This document shows, one piece after another, positions 59,845 through 64,000 of a stretch of DNA of 64,000 nt. Made by a program: the position numbers and the translations under genes. The DNA is taken from assembly GCF_026410305.1 (NCBI RefSeq), contig NZ_JAPMLQ010000002.1, positions 558,001 through 622,000 of the forward strand. The letters run 5' to 3'. The notes under the pieces are model-generated. The model was not told the DNA's origin and searched no databases. It saw only the letters and a program-made list of their open reading frames with translations. Source of the DNA: Sulfitobacter sp. F26204. Its GTDB lineage: Bacteria > Pseudomonadota > Alphaproteobacteria > Rhodobacterales > Rhodobacteraceae. The first letter of the stretch is position 1. Each line of letters begins with the position of its first letter.

Positions 59845-60783
59845 ATGTCCCAGACCCCAACAAAACCCCGTTCGTTCCAATCAATCATATTGGCTTTGCA
59901 GAATTACTGGGCGGCTCAGGGCTGTGCCATGCTGCAGCCCTACGATATGGAAGTGGGGGCGGGAACGTTCCATCCGGCAACGACTTTGCGCTCGCTTGGG
60001 ACCCAACCCTGGGCTGCCGCATATGTGCAGCCCTCGCGCCGCCCGACCGACGGTCGTTATGGTGAAAACCCCAACCGCTTGCAACACTATTACCAGTATC
60101 AGGTATTGATCAAACCCAGTCCGCCGAACCTACAGGAACTCTATCTCGGTTCCCTTGCTGCCATTGGGATCGAAATGGAGTTGCACGACATCCGCTTTGT
60201 CGAGGATGACTGGGAAAGCCCGACTCTTGGTGCCTGGGGGCTGGGCTGGGAAGTCTGGTGTGACGGCATGGAAGTTAGCCAGTTCACCTATTTCCAACAG
60301 GTCGGCGGGCAGGATTGCCATCCGGTCAGTGGCGAGTTGACATATGGACTGGAGCGCCTGGCCATGTATGTCCTCGGAGTGGATCATGTCATGGACATGC
60401 CCTTCAACGACCCCGACGCGCTGATTCCCCTGACATATCGCGATGTGTTCAAACAAACCGAAGAAGAATACGCGCGCTGGAATTTCGATACCGCCAATAC
60501 CGAAGTATTGTTGCGCCAGTTCGAAGAGGCCGAGGCCCATTGCAAAATGATCCTTGAGCAGCCCCATCTTGATCCCAAGACCGGCAAACGCATCATCATG
60601 GTGCATCCGGCCTATGATCAATGCATCAAGGCCAGCCACATCTTCAATCTTCTTGATGCGCGCGGCGTGATTTCTGTCACCGAACGCCAAGCATACATCG
60701 GACGGGTGCGCAGCCTATCAAAACTCTGTGCCGATGCCTTTGTGCAGACCGATGCCGGTGGCTGGTCCGAGGATGCGGCGTGA
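59845..60783 (+). CDS. glyQ: Glycine-tRNA ligase alpha subunit
   Basis: A 312-residue alpha subunit of bacterial-type tetrameric GlyRS. The start [42 protein letters not shown] and the Gly-Leu-Glu-Arg-Leu motif are all present. It makes the aminoacylation core with GlyS. Two other small genes separate it from glyS. Confidence 0.97.
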   Translation: MSQTPTKPRSFQSIILALQNYWAAQGCAMLQPYDMEVGAGTFHPATTLRSLGTQPWAAAYVQPSRRPTDGRYGENPNRLQHYYQYQVLIKPSPPNLQELYLGSLAAIGIEMELHDIRFVEDDWESPTLGAWGLGWEVWCDGMEVSQFTYFQQVGGQDCHPVSGELTYGLERLAMYVLGVDHVMDMPFNDPDALIPLTYRDVFKQTEEEYARWNFDTANTEVLLRQFEEAEAHCKMILEQPHLDPKTGKRIIMVHPAYDQCIKASHIFNLLDARGVISVTERQAYIGRVRSLSKLCADAFVQTDAGGWSEDAA

Positions 60784-60835
60784 ACTGTCGCAACGCCACT
60801 CCTGGTTGCGGAGCTCTGACCATCAGCGCGCCAAG

Positions 60836-61138
60836 ATGGTGGATATGAACATGAAGGATTTTGAGGTCATCAACGACACGGGCGTTTCAGGCACCGACTT
60901 TGGCATTTCCAGTGCTGGAACTGAGACAAACCTCATGCATGTCCTGGACATTGGGCACGGCAGTTTTCATTCTGATGATTTGCCCGCGCTGAATATGCAT
61001 CTGACGGCCAATTCCCGCAGCTTCGAAGGCCCCAACGCCACCTTTTACAACATGCGCGAAATCGAGGGAACGGACATTGATGGCAACCTGCAGCACTTTG
61101 GTAGAACACTGTCAAATGCAGAAGGATTGCTACTATGA
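60836..61138 (+). CDS. Small acidic protein of unknown function between glyQ and glyS
   Basis: A 100-residue (from 60836) or 95-residue (from 60851) soluble acidic protein with a cluster of Gly, Asp, Asn and His, including Leu-Asp-Ile-Gly-His-Gly-Ser-Phe-His-Ser-Asp-Asp. No domain is recognised. The stop overlaps the ATG of the DUF6446 gene (ATGA), which supports real translation. A GGTGGA lies 7 bases before the ATG at 60851, so that start is the better one; 60836 is kept as the longest plausible frame. Confidence 0.55.
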   Translation: MVDMNMKDFEVINDTGVSGTDFGISSAGTETNLMHVLDIGHGSFHSDDLPALNMHLTANSRSFEGPNATFYNMREIEGTDIDGNLQHFGRTLSNAEGLLL

Positions 61139-61650
61139 ACGGCAGAATAATGGGGATTACCATTTTGTTAGCATCCATCATCGCAGGCGCAGGCATGTAT
61201 TACCTGCAGGTTTACGGGTTTTATGACGCAGTATACAGCGAAGAGGTGCAACTGGTGTCGCTCGCGACCGAGCAGCCGGAAACCATTGTCTTTGACAATT
61301 TTCAGGCGATCGACGCAGACAGTTCACCGATCCGCTATCGCGCTTGTTTCACGACACCGCAAAGCCTTGCTTTCTTCACGGAATCCTACGTGCTTGCCCC
61401 CAACATCGACCCGCGCAATGCGCCCAAATGGTTTGACTGTTTTGACGCTGCTGCCATCGGCGCGGAACTTGAGGCCGGCACCGCGTTGACCTTTATGGGA
61501 ACCAAGAATATCGAATTTGGTGTTGATCGTATTGTCGCCATCACCGAAGACGGACGCGGCTATGTCTGGCATGAACTCAACGATTGTGGCGACAAGGCCT
61601 ATGACGGCACCATTATCGGCGAGGAATGCCCAGGACGCCCGACAGAATAG
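61135..61650 (+). CDS. DUF6446 family membrane-anchored protein
   Basis: A 171-residue protein with one N-terminal membrane helix (about 6-25) and a periplasmic domain holding cysteines in Tyr-Arg-Ala-Cys-Phe, Trp-Phe-Asp-Cys-Phe-Asp, Asn-Asp-Cys-Gly and Glu-Glu-Cys-Pro, likely disulfide-bonded. This is the DUF6446-type protein that recurs between glyQ and glyS in Rhodobacteraceae. Function is unknown. Its ATG overlaps the stop of the preceding small gene. Confidence 0.8.
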   Translation: MNGRIMGITILLASIIAGAGMYYLQVYGFYDAVYSEEVQLVSLATEQPETIVFDNFQAIDADSSPIRYRACFTTPQSLAFFTESYVLAPNIDPRNAPKWFDCFDAAAIGAELEAGTALTFMGTKNIEFGVDRIVAITEDGRGYVWHELNDCGDKAYDGTIIGEECPGRPTE

Positions 61651-61699
61651 CCTAACCATTGCTCAACCCGACCCACACCACACCCCGTAAGGAAATCCC

Positions 61700-63997
61700 G
61701 TGTCTGACCTGCTGATTGAACTCTTCTCCGAAGAAATCCCCGCCCGCATGCAAGCCCGTGCCGCGCAGGATCTGCAAAAGCTGGTGACAAACGGTCTGGT
61801 CGAGGCGGGCCTGACCTATGCTTCTGCCGCTGCATTTTCCACTCCGCGACGGCTGGCGCTGACGGTTGAGGGGATGCTGGATGCCTCGCCTGCCGTGGTC
61901 GAGGAACGCAAAGGCCCCAAGGCGGATGCGCCTGAAAAAGCGATTGAGGGGTTTCTGCGTGGCGCGGGGTTGACCCGCGACCAGTTGGAGGAACGTGACA
62001 CGCCCAAGGGCAAGATCCTGTTTGCCAAAATCAACAAACCGGGCCGTCCGGCGGCAGAGATCGTGGCCGAAGTTCTGGAAACAACAATCCGCAATTTCCC
62101 CTGGCCCAAATCCATGCGCTGGGGATCGGGGAGCCTGAAATGGGTGCGGCCTTTGCACTCCATCGTTTGTATTCTGACTGGCGAGGATGGCGCAGAGATT
62201 GTCCCGATGGAAATCGACGGTATCCAGTCGGGTGACATCACCTATGGCCACCGCTTTCTTGCGCCCGATGTGATCAAGGTCACAGGGTTTGAGGATTATG
62301 AGGCCAAACTCGCCCGCGCCAAAGTCGTGCTGCGCGCCGATGCGCGGGCTGAAACCATTCTGAATGATGCCAACAATCTGGCCTTTGCGTCAGGCATGGA
62401 AGTGGTCGAGGATGCGGGCCTCTTGGCCGAGGTTGCGGGGCTGGTGGAATGGCCTGTTGTGCTGATGGGCAATATTGCCGATGACTTCCTTGGCCTGCCG
62501 CCAGAGGTTCTGCAAACCTCGATGAAAGAGCATCAGAAATTCTTTTCCGTGCGCAACCCCAAGACGGGGCGCATCGAGCGGTTCATCACCGTCGCCAACC
62601 GCACCACCGCCGATGAGGGTGCGACGATTTTGGCAGGCAATGAAAAGGTGCTCTCGGCGCGGCTGGCGGATGCGAAGTTCTTTTGGGAGAACGATCTGCG
62701 CGTTGCAACGTCAAAGGATGGCATGGCCACTTGGGTCAAGGCGCTGGAAAACGTCACCTTTCACAACAAGCTGGGCACGCAGGCCGAGTTGATTGAGCGC
62801 ATGGCCGTTCTGGCAGGTGAGCTTGCGCCGATGGTTGGTGCTAAGAAGGAAGAGGCCATGGAGGCGGCGCGGGTGGCCAAGGCCGATCTGTCCTCCGAGA
62901 TGGTCTATGAATTCCCCGAATTGCAGGGCTTGATGGGGCGGTACTATGCCTCCGCTGCGGGCATGTCCGATGCCATTGCTGCCGCTGCACAAGAACACTA
63001 CGCGCCTTTGGGGCCGTCCGATGATGTGCCTACCGCGCCCGTGTCCGTCGCCGTGGCGCTGGCCGAGAAGATCGACAAGCTGACCGGCTTCTGGGCGATT
63101 GACGAGAAGCCGACGGGGAGTAAAGACCCCTTTGCTTTGAGAAGGGCTGCGCTGGGGGTTATTCGGATATTGGTTGAGAATGAGTTGGTTTTTTCATTTT
63201 CGGCAGTAGTTCACACTTCCTATGCGAAGATTATTAATTCGGTTGTGAACACGATCGCGGTATTCAAGGAACATAAAATTGGTAGCGGCGACACAGCTTA
63301 CGAGACTTATTCTTTGGTTGGCGGCTTAGATGAACTTGACGGAGGTCTTGTCGACGAGATCTTATTCACTGAATTTAAGGGTCGCCAAGAGGGTGTAGGT
63401 CACCACGAAGGAACTTGGGTGGGCGACGACAAGGCGACGCTGCGACAGCTGGATTCAGTTGAGAAGATTAAAGCCGATCTCCTCTCCTTCCTCCACGACC
63501 GCCTCAAAGTCTATCTCAAGGACCAAGGCATCCGCCACGACATCATCGACGCTTGCATCGCTATGGAAGGCAACGACGATCTGACCCTGCTGGTCAAACG
63601 CGCCAGGGCGTTGAGCGAAACCTTGAAAACCGACGACGGCGAAAACCTGATCCAGGGGTTCAAACGCGCCAACAACATCTTGACCCAAGCGGAAGAGGCC
63701 GACGGCGTCGAATACTCCTACGGCGCGGATGTGAAATTCGCTGAAACCGACGAGGAGCGCGCGCTTTTCAAGGCACTGGATGACGCAGAGGCGGTGATCA
63801 CCCCCGCGATGGAAAAACAGGATTTCACCACTGCCATGTCCGCCATGGCCGATTTGCGCGGTCCTGTTGACGCTTTCTTTGATGCTGTACAGGTAAATTC
63901 AGACAATCCAACTGTGCGGCGCAACCGTCTGAACCTGCTTAGCCGGATTAGAAGCATCTGTAGCTCGGTTGCCGATCTGACATTGATTACTGGCTGA
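61700..63997 (+). CDS. glyS: Glycine-tRNA ligase beta subunit
   Basis: A 765-residue GlyS with start GTG 61700 after AAGGAA. Family blocks include Leu-Leu-Ile-Glu-Leu-Phe-Ser-Glu-Glu-Ile-Pro-Ala-Arg near the N-terminus, Met-Arg-Trp-Gly-Ser-Gly-Ser-Leu-Lys-Trp-Val-Arg-Pro, Lys-Glu-His-Gln-Lys-Phe-Phe and Asp-Pro-Phe-Ala-Leu-Arg-Arg-Ala-Ala-Leu-Gly. The usual length is about 690-700; the surplus lies at residues about 490-590, after Arg-Ile-Leu-Val-Glu, where the DNA turns AT-rich and the codon choice differs. The frame is intact to TGA at 63995-63997. The gene should be functional. Confidence 0.95.
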   Translation: MSDLLIELFSEEIPARMQARAAQDLQKLVTNGLVEAGLTYASAAAFSTPRRLALTVEGMLDASPAVVEERKGPKADAPEKAIEGFLRGAGLTRDQLEERDTPKGKILFAKINKPGRPAAEIVAEVLETTIRNFPWPKSMRWGSGSLKWVRPLHSIVCILTGEDGAEIVPMEIDGIQSGDITYGHRFLAPDVIKVTGFEDYEAKLARAKVVLRADARAETILNDANNLAFASGMEVVEDAGLLAEVAGLVEWPVVLMGNIADDFLGLPPEVLQTSMKEHQKFFSVRNPKTGRIERFITVANRTTADEGATILAGNEKVLSARLADAKFFWENDLRVATSKDGMATWVKALENVTFHNKLGTQAELIERMAVLAGELAPMVGAKKEEAMEAARVAKADLSSEMVYEFPELQGLMGRYYASAAGMSDAIAAAAQEHYAPLGPSDDVPTAPVSVAVALAEKIDKLTGFWAIDEKPTGSKDPFALRRAALGVIRILVENELVFSFSAVVHTSYAKIINSVVNTIAVFKEHKIGSGDTAYETYSLVGGLDELDGGLVDEILFTEFKGRQEGVGHHEGTWVGDDKATLRQLDSVEKIKADLLSFLHDRLKVYLKDQGIRHDIIDACIAMEGNDDLTLLVKRARALSETLKTDDGENLIQGFKRANNILTQAEEADGVEYSYGADVKFAETDEERALFKALDDAEAVITPAMEKQDFTTAMSAMADLRGPVDAFFDAVQVNSDNPTVRRNRLNLLSRIRSICSSVADLTLITG

Positions 63998-64000
63998 CAA

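Overview
The window looks like a chromosomal segment of a marine alphaproteobacterium of the Rhodobacteraceae (Roseobacter group). The evidence is a moderately high G+C content, the PhyR-NepR-EcfG general stress system, a TRAP transporter, a metZ gene behind a SAM-II riboswitch, the hom-yqaA-glpX-recJ order, hflK-hflC-DUF2065-degP, and a DUF6446 gene between glyQ and glyS. I see no phage, insertion sequence, CRISPR array or rRNA. One tRNA (Glu, anticodon UUC) is present.

Layout. 0-1 kb: the end of a DUF4105 gene and a truncated GbsR/MarR-like regulator. 1-7.1 kb: a compact, probably iron- or heme-responsive operon. It contains an unannotated 55-codon ORF, hemP, a Cys-rich protein, imelysin, a di-heme (DUF1111) protein, a second imelysin and a DUF1513 protein, with several start/stop overlaps. 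7.2-13.2 kb: a LysR regulator divergent from a CoA-transferase/HMG-CoA-lyase-like/TRAP operon, probably for uptake and CoA-dependent cleavage of a small carboxylic acid. 13.3-21.5 kb: a general stress response island. It holds phyR, nepR, ecfG, a HisKA_2 histidine kinase, dps, csbD, two PRC-barrel genes and small membrane proteins. Sites of the form GGAAC-N16/17-NGTT precede seven of these transcription units. 21.9-26.6 kb: tRNA-Glu, recJ, glpX, yqaA and hom, all on the minus strand. 26.7-46 kb: mostly housekeeping genes (tetR, sdaA, rpiA, gor, hflKC, degP, ferredoxin, purD, xseA, alkB-like) and an orphan NuoE/NuoF-type (FdsB-like) flavoprotein. 46-64 kb: lytic transglycosylase, ftsY, EamA transporter, yciB, GST, riboswitch-metZ, folE2, DUF1127, trkH with a TPP enzyme, a protease-like protein that has lost catalytic residues, and the glyQ...glyS cluster.

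The least explained parts are the small overlapping ORFs around hemP with the palindromes in front of them, the second imelysin with a substituted metal motif, the degenerate protease, the 100-codon ORF coupled to the DUF6446 gene, and a compositionally odd insertion inside glyS. No wholly new system is proven by sequence alone. The hemP/imelysin cassette is the best candidate for one.
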